A stretch of 64,000 nt of DNA from Limnephilus marmoratus. Lineage: Eukaryota > Arthropoda > Insecta > Trichoptera > Limnephilidae. The DNA lies in contig OU862922.1 in the NCBI GenBank assembly GCA_917880885.1, forward strand, positions 23,684,627-23,748,626. The letters run 5' to 3'. The position numbers and the translations under genes are program-made. The stretch's first letter is position 1, and each line of letters starts with the position of its first letter. The notes beneath the pieces are model-generated. The model had not been told where the DNA came from, ran no database searches, and saw only the letters and a list, made by a program, of their open reading frames with translations. Of this stretch, positions 1-9,499 are shown piece by piece.

Positions 1-345
1 CGTCCCGACCGCAATTGTTACATAACACAAAGGACATCTAGGTGTTCAGTGACTTTATTACTCAGGGACGACTCGTGACATATATTTTTTAAAAACTTCG
101 TGAAAAGTAGTAGCTGTAAGATAAATAAATAAAAGTTGTTTTTACTTTGAAATACAATTGTTTACCCAATCAATAATCGTCTGAACATTTAAAAAAAAAA
201 TTCTCGTGTGCATGAACAGTATATGTTCTAAAGGAGTAAAGGGGTAAATTGCCTGTTAAAAGTAGATTAGAAACCAACATTTTCCAAAATTAATAATACC
301 TTTAAAAAACTTTTTCAATACTTAATTTCTCACTTAAATTATACG
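1..345. other. Unrecognised AT-rich start of window
   Basis: No open frame, repeat end or RNA gene could be recognised here. The stretch is AT-rich with short A and T runs. Confidence 0.5.
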
Positions 346-348
346 CAC

Positions 349-475
349 ATTTTCGTTATTTGTTTTTGGGGTGTTATGCCGTGTTGCGCTACCTTCTTCT
401 TTAGCCAACGTTTCGGACAGCGTTGCAGTGTCCATCATCAGGGCAGATCCGGCAGATCCGGCAGATCCAGTAGAT
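349..475 (-). mobile_element. Repeat with hammerhead-like core, copy 1
   Basis: This stretch closely matches 60254-60394 over about 110 bases. On the minus strand it holds CTGATGA (441 to 435), a 5-bp stem GGACA/TGTCC, then GAAAC (414 to 410), which is the arrangement of helix II and the conserved core of a hammerhead ribozyme. A short tandem of a GGCAGATCC-like 9-mer lies beside it at about 441-473. Hammerhead motifs are known in Penelope-like elements and retrozymes, so membership in such a family is an inference. Only one of the two terminal inverted repeats of the other copy is present, so this copy is partial. Confidence 0.5.
410..441 (-). ncRNA. Hammerhead-ribozyme-like core
   Basis: Read on the minus strand the order is CTGATGA, a 5-bp helix II closed by a loop, then GAAAC. 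The copy at 60315-60346 keeps the same core and the same stem. Helix I, helix III and the cleavage-site base are not convincing by eye, so cleavage activity is not claimed. Confidence 0.45.
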
Positions 476-542
476 GTATGAGTGTTTGTTACTTGCCACA
501 TTTTTAGTCAATTTTGTGACACAACAAAACGTGTATTTGTAT

Positions 543-689
543 CAATTATTATAAGCAATAATTATCAGCCTGAAACACTCATCTACTTTGAAAAAATCTT
601 CCGAGAAAAGATACATGACGCCAACTGGATATAAACCCGTGTCCTTCTGATTGCCGGTCAGGTGCTCTACCACAGAGCTATGTCGGCTT
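543..689 (-). mobile_element. tRNA-derived SINE, minus copy
   Basis: On the minus strand the head reads like a tRNA: TAGCTCTGTGGTAGAGC is an A-box and D-arm, followed by an anticodon-like arm whose loop centre reads GGC (alanine-like) but lacks U33. The B-box is degraded in this copy (GGGTTTATATCC). The body ends in a tail around ATTATTGCTTATAATAATT, shared with the facing copy at 716-816. The tRNA part is a derived SINE head, not a functional tRNA: there is no matching acceptor stem and U33 is missing. Confidence 0.6.
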
Positions 690-715
690 ATCTAATACCC
701 GCCAAATAATTCAAT

Positions 716-816
716 ATCACCTGACCGGCAATCAGAAGGACACGGGTTCAAGTCGGTTCAATTTTTTCAATGTGGATGAGTGTTTCAGGCTGATAATTAT
801 TGCTTATAATAATTGT
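716..816 (+). mobile_element. tRNA-derived SINE, plus copy
   Basis: Same family as the minus copy at 543-689, in head-to-head orientation. It lacks the A-box half, but keeps a good B-box (GGTTCAAGTCG) and the same body and tail. Together the two copies form a large inverted repeat with a short spacer, so a transcript through them would fold into a long hairpin. Confidence 0.6.
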
Positions 817-947
817 TACTCTTTGTGCTATGCATAAAAATCTTGTCTTAAACGTTAGTTTATCAATTAAAAGATAATAATTTCAATTTTTATATTATTT
901 ATGCTGGTTCTTTGAATTTAATTTAGTTTATGATGATATATTAAATA

Positions 948-1372
948 GAGGACTGAATGCCGTTGGCGCTAACAAAAAACTGTCCAAAGAAGCAAAGCTA
1001 GCTGTCCACAATGGAGTGCTGGCACCTACCCCGATGTATGGCAGTGAGGCATGGAACTGGCAGAGATAGGATGAAAGTAGACTGAATATATAGGAAGGAT
1101 GAATGAGTAAGATTATGAAAGGGACCCTCTGATGATTTGGGAGAAAAAGAGTGTAAGGAGAATATATGATGCAAATGTGAATGGTAGAAGTCGGGTACGC
1201 CTGAGGAAGACAAGGCACGATCAAGTGAATTAGACACTAAGTCAGAATAATAGAACAGTATGTATGTGACGATGTATATGGTGAATGAGGCAAATTGTGT
1301 GCCACGACCGAGTTGTCTGGCGGTTCTCTCTGCCTACCCCTGCGGTGGAATTGCGTGATGGTTAGTTAGTTA
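948..1372 (+). pseudogene. RTE-like retrotransposon 3' fragment (GTTA-tail family)
   Basis: Degenerate C-terminal coding region and 3' end of an RTE-type non-LTR retrotransposon. The translated pieces match the thumb and C-terminal region of the better copy at 26384-27063: a GVL.PT.MYGSEAWNWQ-like stretch, then RGRPRK-like and HDQVN-like parts. In-frame stops and indels break it repeatedly. It ends in the family's GC-rich 3' end (CTCTCTGCCTACCCCTGCGG) and a short (GTTA)n tail, which marks the retrotransposition 3' end. Endonuclease and catalytic RT domains are absent, so this is a 5'-truncated, inactive insertion. Confidence 0.7.
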
Positions 1373-1379
1373 GCTATAA

Positions 1380-1995
1380 TAAATTAATAATTAAATTAAC
1401 AAAGTATAATTTTTGTTTTCTACAATTTTAATCGATTCTTAGTAAAGATAAATCGAAAATAGTGTTTTCACAATACAACAATCGCCAAGACATCTATTTA
1501 TTCAGACTGTCCATTTTTTAAACGTTTTGTTATACAGAAAAGTAATAATTTATAAAGCAATATAAGAAATACATTATATATTATTTTAGTAAATTAATAC
1601 TTTTTCAAAAATGATGCCGTGATTAATTTTTTCAGCGTGCTTAGGCTGTTTTACAATGTCGTGTGTTTTTTAATTGAATTAGGAATTCACCTGCCGCCAC
1701 TTGACAGTTGAGCATATTACAATACGGGCGGTCACGGTCAACACTTTGCGTCCCGCGTCCATCTCCAAGGAGGGACGGTTGATACCCAAGCCGTGTCCGT
1801 TACACGTTAACACCCGCACTCAAGGGGTTGACCAGATGACCGTTTATTTTACATAATAATAATGTAGCTATTTTATAGGATGCAGGAAGTGTAATATTAC
1901 GAGGAATATAGAAAAGAGGAAGGTATTTTTTTCACTTTTAAAAATATAAAATATATTTCTTCTTCTAACACAGCAAACTTATTTTGTGGCACCAT
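1380..1995. other. No gene recognised
   Basis: AT-rich sequence with a more GC-rich patch at about 1690-1850. I found no coding frame, terminal repeat or RNA motif that I could support. Confidence 0.4.
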
Positions 1996-2000
1996 TTTGA

Positions 2001-2598
2001 TTCAAATAAATAAAATACTTAGTTTTTACCACTTTTTTTGTTTACAAAACCAACATGTTTCGTGAGCAACGCTCACTTCTTCAGGGTTTTTTATTAATAC
2101 TAATTATGAATAATAGACATAGACAATGGTGTCTATTGAAAAAGAATGGACATAGACAATGGCATCAATGGAAATATGAGCGTGGATAAAGGAGAGAGGG
2201 GCAATGGGAGACAACTTACAAATGGAACAGGTTTAATATTGGGTCATTTAAGAACAATTTTTGGTTATTAATAATATTCAAATTCGCATTAACACTCTTT
2301 CGGATTTATAAAATTTCTAGTTTATCCAACTGAATGCCATTGACCTTAAAATGCATTATTATACCTGTTCCCTTTGTAAATTGTCCCCCATTGCCCCCTC
2401 TCCTCTAACCACTCTCATATTTCCATTGATACCATTGTCTATGTCCATTCTTTTTCAATTGACACCATTGTCTATGTCTATTATTTATAATAAGTATCAA
2501 TAAAAAACCCTGAAGAAGTGAGCGTTGCTCACGAAACATGTTGGTTTTGTAAACAATAAAAGTGGTAAAAACTAAGTATTTTATTAATTTGAAGTATA
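2001..2598. repeat. Long inverted repeat with hammerhead-like motif in each arm
   Basis: The left arm (about 2001-2236) is a close inverted copy of the right arm (about 2362-2598), separated by about 125 bases. Each arm contains two copies of GACATAGACAATGG and a motif CTGAAGA, a perfect 6-bp stem GTGAGC/GCTCAC, then GAAAC (plus strand 2510-2537; minus strand 2057-2084). That order mimics helix II and the core of a hammerhead, but with CTGAAGA instead of CTGATGA. Similar motifs occur in Penelope-like elements; family assignment is an inference. No coding frame of note lies inside. Confidence 0.6.
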
Positions 2599-2612
2599 AA
2601 ATATATTCTTGA

Positions 2613-2758
2613 GTAGGGCCATGTGAATTAGTCAGAATAACAGAAGAATGAGAGTATAAATGCGAAGTAAGCAAAGAGTGTGTGTCAAGACGGTGTCGTG
2701 TGGCGGTCTATCTTCTCAACATAACCCTGCGGAGAAACGGCGTGATGGTTAGTTATTT
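2613..2758 (+). pseudogene. RTE-like 3' tail fragment (GTTA-tail family)
   Basis: About 145 bases matching the last C-terminal codons and 3' end of the RTE-like family, with the motif AAACGGCGTGATGGTTAGTT at its end. It is heavily diverged and lies directly after the long inverted repeat. No protein-coding capacity remains. Confidence 0.65.
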
Positions 2759-2966
2759 AGACCCATTTGTTTCATCTGATGACTTTGTCACGTGTGAATT
2801 TCTGCGAAACAGTCTGAGGCCATTTTATTTTTCTGACAGTTAAAAGACTCCCATTAAATATCGATTGAGGTCCGTTTCAGCGTTTGACCAAATTGTGATC
2901 AGCAGAATAGGACTACTATTATTTTGTTAAGCTTTTCAGCTTATTACAATTTGATAGAAAACGGTG

Positions 2967-3152
2967 GTGCCATGGCTTTCCACGACCAAGTGAATCAGAT
3001 ACTTGAGTCGGGCCATGTCAAGAGTCAGAAATGAGACGACGAATGTGAACGAGGCAAGGAGTGTATGCCAAAACCGAGTTGTTTGGCAGTCCGTCCTCTC
3101 TGCCTACCCCTGCGGGGAAACGGCGTGATGGTGAGTTAGTTAGTTTGTTTAT
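2967..3152 (+). pseudogene. RTE-like 3' tail fragment (GTTA-tail family)
   Basis: Matches the family's HDQVNQILESGHVKSQ-like C-terminal segment and 3' end, closing with CCTGCGGGGAAACGGCGTGA and a short GTTA-type tail. A deletion removes part of the segment after GHVKSQ. Inactive 5'-truncated copy. Confidence 0.7.
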
Positions 3153-3180
3153 AAAACAGAAATGTACCTAGAATGTACCT

Positions 3181-3319
3181 AGGGAGCTTTCAAATGTCAG
3201 ACAAAAAACAAAATGGCGATGGATGGCCATTTAACGATAATGTTCTATCATAATAATCTAGGGAGCTTTCAAATGTCAGACAAAAAACAAAATGGCGATG
3301 GATGGCCATTTAACGATAA
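3181..3319. repeat. Direct duplication, 60-bp unit
   Basis: The 60 bases 3181-3240 are repeated identically by eye at 3260-3319 with a 19-base spacer. The second copy abuts the minus-strand RTE fragment that follows. The near-identity suggests a recent local duplication. Confidence 0.85.
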
Positions 3320-3322
3320 ACT

Positions 3323-3775
3323 CAATCTTGGCATACACTCCTTGCCTCGTTCACATTCATACATCGCCTCTTAAATGCTCTTCTATTATTCCGACTCTTC
3401 ACATGGCCCGACTCAAGTATCTGATTCACTTGATCGTGCCATGCCTTCCTCGGGCGTCCCCGACTTCTTCTACCATTCACATTTGCGTCACATATTCTCT
3501 GTACACTCCTTTCATCGTTCATTCGCTCTACATGCCCAAACCATCTGAGCGTACCTTTCTTAATCTCACTCATTACGCTTACATCAGCCTTGCATTCTTC
3601 GCGGATCTCCACATATCTCGTACATGGTTTTACCACACATACGCCTCAGGGATCTCATTTCTACAGCATTCAGTCTACTTTCATCCTTCCTCTGCCAGTT
3701 CCATGCCTCACTGCCATACATCAGGGTAGGTACCAGCACTCCATTATGGACGTCTAACTTCGCTTCTTTGGACTT
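3323..3775 (-). pseudogene. RTE-like C-terminal fragment, frameshifted
   Basis: Minus-strand C-terminal part of an RTE-type endonuclease/reverse transcriptase polyprotein. The upstream half reads LVPTLMYGSEAWNWQ and RSLRRMCGKTMY, the thumb region after the RT palm. The downstream half reads TLRWFGHVERM, RGRPRKAWHDQVNQ and ends near SVCQD. The halves lie in different frames that meet at about 3600-3640, so a frameshift breaks the gene. The catalytic RT and endonuclease domains are missing. It is one of the better preserved copies of the GTTA-tail family, though its own 3' tail is cut off at the junction with the 60-bp duplication. Confidence 0.75.
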
Positions 3776-3784
3776 TTTTTTTTG

Positions 3785-4395
3785 TTGGCGCCATGTTACA
3801 TTTGAATTTCTACAAAACACGTGGCCCTTAGTTAGTTTCAAAGACAAATAAAATTTGTAATAAACTTCTAATTTCGGTGCATAAAATACAACAGACGTGA
3901 GCCAATTGTTGTAAACAACCATTAAAAACGTTACTACCCGGTTTGACCCTTGATTGGTTTACGGAAATTGTAAGCTTTCACACTTCTTGAGAAATATGTT
4001 TTCTTTTTGAACTATTGAAAAGATTCGGGGAAAATGTGGATTGGAAGTTGAATTCTGTATTTAAAAAGGTAAAAATCTCTTCTACGTAGAAGATGACACA
4101 AGAAGTTAAATAACAATATAATAATTGTACCATACAAAAATATATTAACAAACTTAATTTTATTTTTACCATATTTTTTTAAGGAAAACATTTTCTGTCT
4201 CATCGTGTTTTGAATACTGTTGAAAAATGACAAGAGATTTAGAGGAACGTGTGGCTGAGTGTTTAATAAAGAAGATAATATTTAACACATGTATGTAAAG
4301 CGCGAAATTTGTGTTGGGATTAAATCTAGCCCCCCGTGTTGAGTAAATAGAACAAATACTTTTAAAAAATATGCAAATGCTTCATGCACGTTCCT
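3785..4395. other. No gene recognised
   Basis: AT-rich sequence with small spurious frames only. No terminal repeats or conserved motifs were recognised. Confidence 0.4.
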
Positions 4396-4398
4396 AGT

Positions 4399-4530
4399 CA
4401 TCATCATCATCATCACTCTTGGCTCTACAACCCCTGGTGGGTCTTGGCTTCCTCAAGAGTCTTCCTCCACTCATCTCGGTTTTGTGCCAGCACTCTCCAG
4501 TTTAGAAGCTCCAAGGTAGATATATCGGTA
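4399..4530 (-). pseudogene. RTE-like 3' end (GAT-tail family)
   Basis: Minus-strand end of an RTE-like element. The last codons read EWRKTLEEAKTHQGL and a stop, followed by a (GAT)n microsatellite tail (CATCATCAT on the plus strand from 4399). This matches the layout of the copies at 52730-53190 and 61264-61541, which end LLEAKTRPGL plus (GAT)n, but the sequence is clearly diverged. Only the terminal 40 or so codons are present. Confidence 0.65.
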
Positions 4531-4591
4531 TAGTGGATGGGGTGGTTGTGCTGAAACCATTATTAGACCAATTATTTTAGTTCAAAAACTA

Positions 4592-4711
4592 ATTCTGAGA
4601 ATTATATATAAATTTCAACCTACTCATCCCCATTCTGAGAATTATATATAAATTTCAACCTACTCATCCCCATTCTGAGAATTATATATAAATTTCAACC
4701 TACTCATCCCT
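4592..4711. repeat. Tandem triplication, 40-bp unit
   Basis: Three consecutive 40-bp units starting ATTCTGAGAATTATATATAA are identical by eye apart from the last base or two. They lie inside the decayed LINE coding region. Two extra units add 80 bp and shift the frame. Confidence 0.9.
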
Positions 4712-5457
4712 CAAATGAACTCTTTGCAAAAATCAGGGTCTTAGATATTCGACAGCTATTTACTAAAAAAAAAGCATTTGTTATATATGAAAAAATAGTC
4801 TAATAATCGCTCCACAACATCAAGCACACACCCGCTTTTCATCAAACCTGGGTTGCGTGATCCCAAAAACTAAAACCTCATTCGCTCAACGACAAATCTG
4901 GTTCATCGCTCCTAAAATATAATGCTTTGAGTACTGACATAAAGTCAAGTAATTCTAATTCTCTTTTTATAACACGTGTACAATATTGGATTTTCGAAAG
5001 TGGACGAGCATACTTTAAAGAATTCCTGAGTTCTTAACACTGCATTTTAACTACACAATACACTTCCAGCCACGATTAGACAAACTGAATCAATGACCAA
5101 ATACAAACAAGATATAAAGAAATGGATTATAAGTATTGGACGTCGCACTACTGCTAACATCTGTAAAATAGAGTACAAATAGACAGAATTACCATCTCAC
5201 GTATGTCCTTACCCTTATTAAAGAACTTAAAATAGTAAAATCCTATATGTATAATATAACTGCCTATATAGATTCGAAAGGATTTACTACTTTATTCATC
5301 TCTTCCTTCACCTATATAATGCTCTCTTTATGATATTAACCCTCAATCTTAATCATCTTTCTGTTTGAATTGTATAAATCAGTATGTATCTTACCTTAAA
5401 TGTTCTTATGTTGTAATTAAATATTATTTTGTATGATACTCATTTATGTACCTCTAC

Positions 5458-5494
5458 GCCTGTCTCAACACAGGTATACCCTAGTGAGACAGGC
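5458..5494 (+). other. LINE 3' UTR stem-loop
   Basis: Perfect 9-bp stem GCCTGTCTC/GAGACAGGC with an 18- to 19-base loop, CACAGGTATACCCTAGT-like, shortly before the A-rich tail. The same hairpin is present inverted at 50377-50411. A different stem with a very similar loop is at 60067-60100. Such 3' hairpins often serve as the reverse transcriptase recognition site in LINEs; that role here is inferred. Confidence 0.7.
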
Positions 5495-5554
5495 ATCGAA
5501 TAATGTAATACAAACATTCTTTTTATAGATAAATAAAAAAAAATAAAATTAAAA

Positions 5555-5930
5555 AAATAATTAATTTTTGCATTTCGAAATTTTAATTTCCATTTTTATT
5601 TCTATTTTTCTTTAAATGTTTTTATTTTTTTTCTCTTAATTTTTTCACTAAATTTTATTTATTTTTTAATTTTAATTTATTTACTAATATGTTTTAATTT
5701 ATATATTTGTATAGAACACTTGAGTTCTTAACATTTAATCTTTATTATTAATTTTTGTATTTCAAAATTTGAATTTTCATTTTTATTTCTACTTTTCTTT
5801 AAAATATGATCTTTTTTTCTCTTTATTTTTCACTTACTTTTAAGTATTTCATAATTTTTATTTAGTATATTTAATCATCTGTTTTAATAAAATAGTATTT
5901 GTATTAATTTAAATAAATATTAAATATACG
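5555..5930. repeat. AT-rich degenerate direct repeat
   Basis: Low-complexity T-rich stretch in which about 80 bases at 5560-5640 recur in altered form at 5745-5830. Only low complexity and this duplication can be supported. Confidence 0.5.
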
Positions 5931-5931
5931 A

Positions 5932-5965
5932 CTACCATAACACGGGCATGAGCCCAGTGTGGTAG
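5932..5965 (+). other. LINE-type 3' stem-loop
   Basis: A nested hairpin: CTACC pairs with GGTAG, ACAC with GTGT, and GGGC with GCCC around an ATGA loop. It is followed by an A-rich run, as expected near a LINE 3' end. A related inverted sequence lies at 8038-8066. Confidence 0.55.
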
Positions 5966-6024
5966 CCAAAAAAAAACAAATATTTGTAACTAATAAAAAA
6001 TTTATGAAATAAAAAAAAAATTAA

Positions 6025-6175
6025 AAATCTTTGAGGACGTTATCGCTCCATGGTTTTCTCAGGCTCCTTCGCCCTGGTTCAGCAGGGACTTTAGTGCTTG
6101 ATGCTCTGTCATTCTCTCCACATGACCCAGTCACCGAAGTCTTAACAGTTTTATAAATTTTGTGACGTTTAGCTC
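6025..6175 (-). pseudogene. RTE-like C-terminal fragment
   Basis: On the minus strand a broken frame reads LGHVERM followed by EHQALKSLLNQGEG, then in a shifted frame RRSLRKPWSDNVLKDF. This is the LGHV.RM ... RGRPR..W.D signature at the C-terminus of RTE-type reverse transcriptases. At least one stop and one frameshift are present and nothing upstream is preserved. The lineage differs from the GTTA-tail and GAT-tail families. Confidence 0.55.
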
Positions 6176-6323
6176 CTAGTACCCATAGTAATAATCGATT
6201 AATAGAGACGTTTCGTACAAAACTCGAAGGCGTTACAGAATTCATAATCTGCTCTTCCATAGAGGAGCAAATTTAATTCTTTTAGGAGAATACACTTTTT
6301 ACATGTTTATAATAATAAGCTTA

Positions 6324-6502
6324 ATTATTTGTTAGCGCCCGTACAAACGCAATACGCATATGAATGAATAGTTTTGTCCATGTATAAACTCAATTATTTC
6401 AAGAAAGGCATACAAATACAATATTGGATTGAATGATTGGATTGAAAAAATTGAGTTTGTTTATGGACAAAACTTTTAATTCATATTAATATTGCGGATG
6501 TG
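6324..6502. mobile_element. Fold-back MITE, copy 1 (degenerate)
   Basis: Inverted arms share GTTTTGTCCAT and ATATGAATGAATAG-like sequence with the better copies at 46560-46779 and 48316-48526. The terminal GCGCCCGTA is kept on the left and lost on the right. No coding capacity. Confidence 0.6.
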
Positions 6503-6649
6503 TAACTTGGAAAAGTGTTTTTTTCCTAAAATAATAAAAATATTACCGAGTATGAAAGAGCAGATTTCAAATTCTTTGAAGAATACCCTTAAGTAAAAAA
6601 TGTATGCATAAATGTAAAACAAATTGCAGGGCATTACAATCTTGTGTGG

Positions 6650-6765
6650 TCCGCCGGTTCCCGGGTTCATGGGGTGAGGTTTGTCTGAATCAAGTCGGTG
6701 GATTCGTCTGCCCACCAACTGCATTGCAGGTCAGATCGGGAGAGACTAGTTGAGGTAGACTAGAC
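6650..6765 (+). mobile_element. LINE-tailed SINE-like element, internal fragment
   Basis: Matches the internal GGGTTCATGGGGTGAGGTTT segment and the following CTGCCCACCAA block of the longer copies at 24725-25171 (minus) and 9073-9496. Both ends are missing. Confidence 0.6.
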
Positions 6766-6769
6766 AGGG

Positions 6770-7655
6770 GGGTCAATAAAAATCTCACGTCAACTTTAAA
6801 AGAGTATATATTATTATAAAGATAATACAAAAAAAAACATTAAAAAATGGTTTCACTTCTTTTGAAGTGTCCCATTTTGGCCGCTGAAAATGGCTATTAT
6901 TAAAAAAAAATTATTTCCAGAGAAAGACAAAAAGTAAAAATCTCTCGTGAAGGGGAGGGGGGGGTCCCACTAAATCTCACCAGGGGGGGGGAGTCTAAAT
7001 TTAAAAAAACTCACGTAATTAATGGATACCCCTTAAAGTTTAAAAAAAGAAGAAAAAAAGATAACTATGTCGATTATGTTAAACAGAAACCGGAATTTGT
7101 TAAAAACAGAAAAAAGGCAAAAAAATTATGTATTTATGCGACCACCGAATTCACAAATCGATTCAGCGCCCTCGATTAGTATGATGGTGGCCTAATATTA
7201 TAAAACTCATTTTCGACATTTTTGGAAATGGTCAGTTTTGAAATAGAACCCCACTTTTAACAATGTATTAATTTCTAATTCCGTACGGTCTTCTAACCGA
7301 AGTAACCACACGAAAGACCGCAACATCCATTAAGATGCATTATATTCTGAGACAAGATAAATAATAAGATATTAGACTTGAAACTAACTACAAACAGAAA
7401 CAATACAGTAGGTTGTCTACCGGGGCATATCCGCTTTGGCCGGAAGTCAAATAAGAGGGGAGGAACTAACAGGAGAGGGGTCGAGATAAGAATAAGGAGA
7501 GATTTAGAAGGTTTTGATCAGGCAGGGGTATTCAAATGTTCCCGTGATACAAGATATTATCAAAAATCAGTTTATAAAGAGAAGAGACTGAACTTCAATA
7601 ATTTTATTTTGAACTTACATGTTTTCGAATTAGGTATCTACATATAGTCGACTTA
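6770..7655. other. No gene recognised; G-rich tracts
   Basis: The stretch contains several G runs at about 6766-6772 and 6954-6992 beside CTCACGT words, which hint at an unrecognised MITE, but I could not pair terminal repeats convincingly. An 89-codon open frame at 7378-7647 has no recognisable domain and is probably chance. Confidence 0.35.
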
Positions 7656-7659
7656 TGTT

Positions 7660-7910
7660 ACCAAATCTTGGCGTGCACAAGTAAATTTTATGTGATTGAT
7701 TTGTGTTATTTCCTAATTGAAACGTTGCGTTGCTTGAAACGGCTTTAGCCGTTTTAGTGACTAGATCAGAAAAGTTAGGTACTTCACCATCTTCTTCTTC
7801 TTCGACATCTCCTTCCCCTCCCTTCCACTCCTTCAGCCTCACAACATACCACAATTGGGGATGCCATAGTCTCACTGGTTCCCGGCGGCTAGCAGGATAG
7901 GTAAGGCAGT
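7660..7910 (+). mobile_element. tRNA-headed SINE (family 2), 5'-truncated
   Basis: The body matches the complete copies at 43338-43737 (minus) and 27206-27600 (plus): the AAACGGCTTTAGCCGTTTTAG part, a polypyrimidine CTTCCCCTCC stretch, and CAATTGGGGATGCCATAGTC near the 3' end. The tRNA-like head is reduced to a few bases. No coding capacity. Confidence 0.7.
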
Positions 7911-7974
7911 AAGGTTAGATATCGTAGAATCAGTAGCATCAGCTGTGGCAAAATCGGATAGCGTGATGGAATAA

Positions 7975-8070
7975 ATTTTTTTTTTAATTTTCTTTATTCA
8001 TTGCATATTACGGTTACATTATTTGTGGATTTTTCGACCACCATGCTAGGCTGATGCCCGTGTTATTTAA
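7975..8070 (-). other. LINE 3' end with hairpin, minus strand
   Basis: Read on the minus strand, a hairpin region at 8038-8066 (AACACGGGCATCAGCCTAG) precedes an A-rich tail (the T run at 7976-7985 on the plus strand). It closely resembles 5932-5965 and is probably the last 100 bases of a related LINE. No coding remains. Confidence 0.5.
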
Positions 8071-8074
8071 TAAA

Positions 8075-9070
8075 GCGATGTTATAGGTACAAAATGACGG
8101 AGTTTCATGGCGGAGCTGTCTAGTATCTGTAATTTTACGATCTACAAACTTTTACTCAATATTTTTTTCGATAGCTCTTACCGTTTCAGAGATATACGCA
8201 AAAAACTATAAATGGTGACCTTTGACCTCGAAAAAAAAAACCTTGCCAGAGCGGGGTCGGTGGGGACTTTTGACATAGCATTCGTAATGAGAAATGACGT
8301 ATTGAAGACTTATACAAAAATCCAGCTTGTTAAGAATTAATGCGAGGTGGAATGTCTATTTTGACTGGATTATGGGGGCAACTACTAGGACGCTCGACCT
8401 CGACGAGTGCGTAGTTCACAAAATAAAAACATTTACTTGTAGGGGGCGGCAAAATGCTTATGGCGCGAGCGCTTTAGTATTAAGTAGATTGTAATTTGAA
8501 AAGTCCAGTTATTGGTGAATTAAACTGCCATATCAAATCAACTTAAATTAAAAATTTCTTAATTAAGTTCCTTAAATAAACTCTTTAGTATCAAACCTAG
8601 GTCGTTACCGAACCAGAAAAAAATGTGATTAACACTCCGTTACTGAAAAAACAAAGTAACGTTCCAATTCCGAGATTCCAGATTTATTGCCCGAGTTTAA
8701 TTTAGCGATATGCATACAGAATAATATACTCGAAGGAGTGTCCCGCTCTAATAAATCACTCAATAACTCTCGCGCTGTTACAAAACAAGTAAAAATACAG
8801 GGGTAATTTATTAGTCGAGAAGAACCGAGAGATTCTTCGAGAAATCGCCGAGAAAAATTCTCGAGGGGCAGAATTCAGAATGTCACCAACATCTGAGATT
8901 CTGATGCACGTACTAAATCGTGCATTTTGCGCATTACTTTGTGAGAACTAAATTTATTGAAATTATTTGCACGTTCTTGACAAAAACTCTTTCTAACCTC
9001 TAAACACCTGGAAAAAGAAATAAAAAAAACATTTATTCAAGACGAGATAAGCTTTTGTAAATAATAGTAT
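8075..9070. other. No gene recognised
   Basis: Mixed sequence with no long frame. The part at about 8080-8400 is less AT-rich than its surroundings but matches nothing else in the window. Confidence 0.4.
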
Positions 9071-9072
9071 TT

Positions 9073-9496
9073 GAGAGGCGGGTATGGGTACCGCCGTCCC
9101 GGAACCACTTATTAGATAACTGATGCCTTAGTTTACCCCAAATGGTTGCCACGATTGGTGACTTAGCAGGATGGTTTCGTGAGGTGAGGTTTGTTTAGAT
9201 CTTGGCGGCACATGCATTCTCACCAACTTCGAGGCGGACAGGATTCAGTTAATGGATTCATTTCACCTCTCTAGCCTGACTCTCTCGACCCGGTTCGATC
9301 CGCTTCGACGCCGGAAGGGATGGATTCACCCGTCCGACTCATTGACTCTTAGATTCCTAACTACCCGTCATACCTTTTTCATTTACCTACAAAGACCCTC
9401 CACACATTATCTCCAAAGATGACACGGACCCCGATGAAAATAGTTTTCCTCAGGGCCTTTTATCTGCGTGGAGCTAATGTAAAAAATAAATAAAAT
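9073..9496 (+). mobile_element. LINE-tailed SINE-like element, near-complete
   Basis: About 420-bp element without a coding frame. It starts GGCGGGTATGGGTACCGCC, contains the family block TGAGGTTTGTTTAGATC, and ends with a degraded hairpin, TGCGTGGAGCTAATG and an A-rich tail. Its last 80 bases match the 3' UTR end of the LINE at 59090-59695, while the body does not. That is the layout of a SINE mobilised by a partner LINE. No A-box or B-box was identified, so a LINE deletion derivative is an alternative. Confidence 0.65.
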
Positions 9497-9499
9497 AAC

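Larger units (their letters stand above)
4550..5550 (+). pseudogene. LINE (CR1/Jockey-type) RT C-terminus and 3' UTR
   Basis: The translated pieces match the C-terminal domain of CR1/Jockey-type reverse transcriptases: an IIYKFQPTHPSNELF-like stretch, VLDIRQLFTKKKAFVIYEK, then SSNLGCVIPKTKTSFAQRQ and the IYNALSTDIKS motif, which corresponds to the conserved LWN.LP.EI region. Stops and frameshifts separate these parts. A 40-bp tandem triplication at 4592-4711 interrupts the coding part. The 3' UTR carries a 9-bp-stem hairpin (5458-5494), and the tail is A-rich (GATAAATAAAAAA) near 5520-5545. RT catalytic motifs are absent, so the copy is 5'-truncated and dead. Confidence 0.65.

Noticed and set aside
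660..690. A tRNA gene on the minus strand
   Set aside because: A-box and anticodon arm are present, but there is no acceptor-stem pairing, U33 is missing, the B-box is decayed and a SINE body follows.
4592..4711. CRISPR-like or regulatory repeat
   Set aside because: Units are directly adjacent with no spacers; it is a simple tandem triplication in a eukaryotic LINE remnant.
6766..7050. A further MITE with G runs and CTCACGT near both sides
   Set aside because: The candidate ends do not pair well and no target duplication was found.
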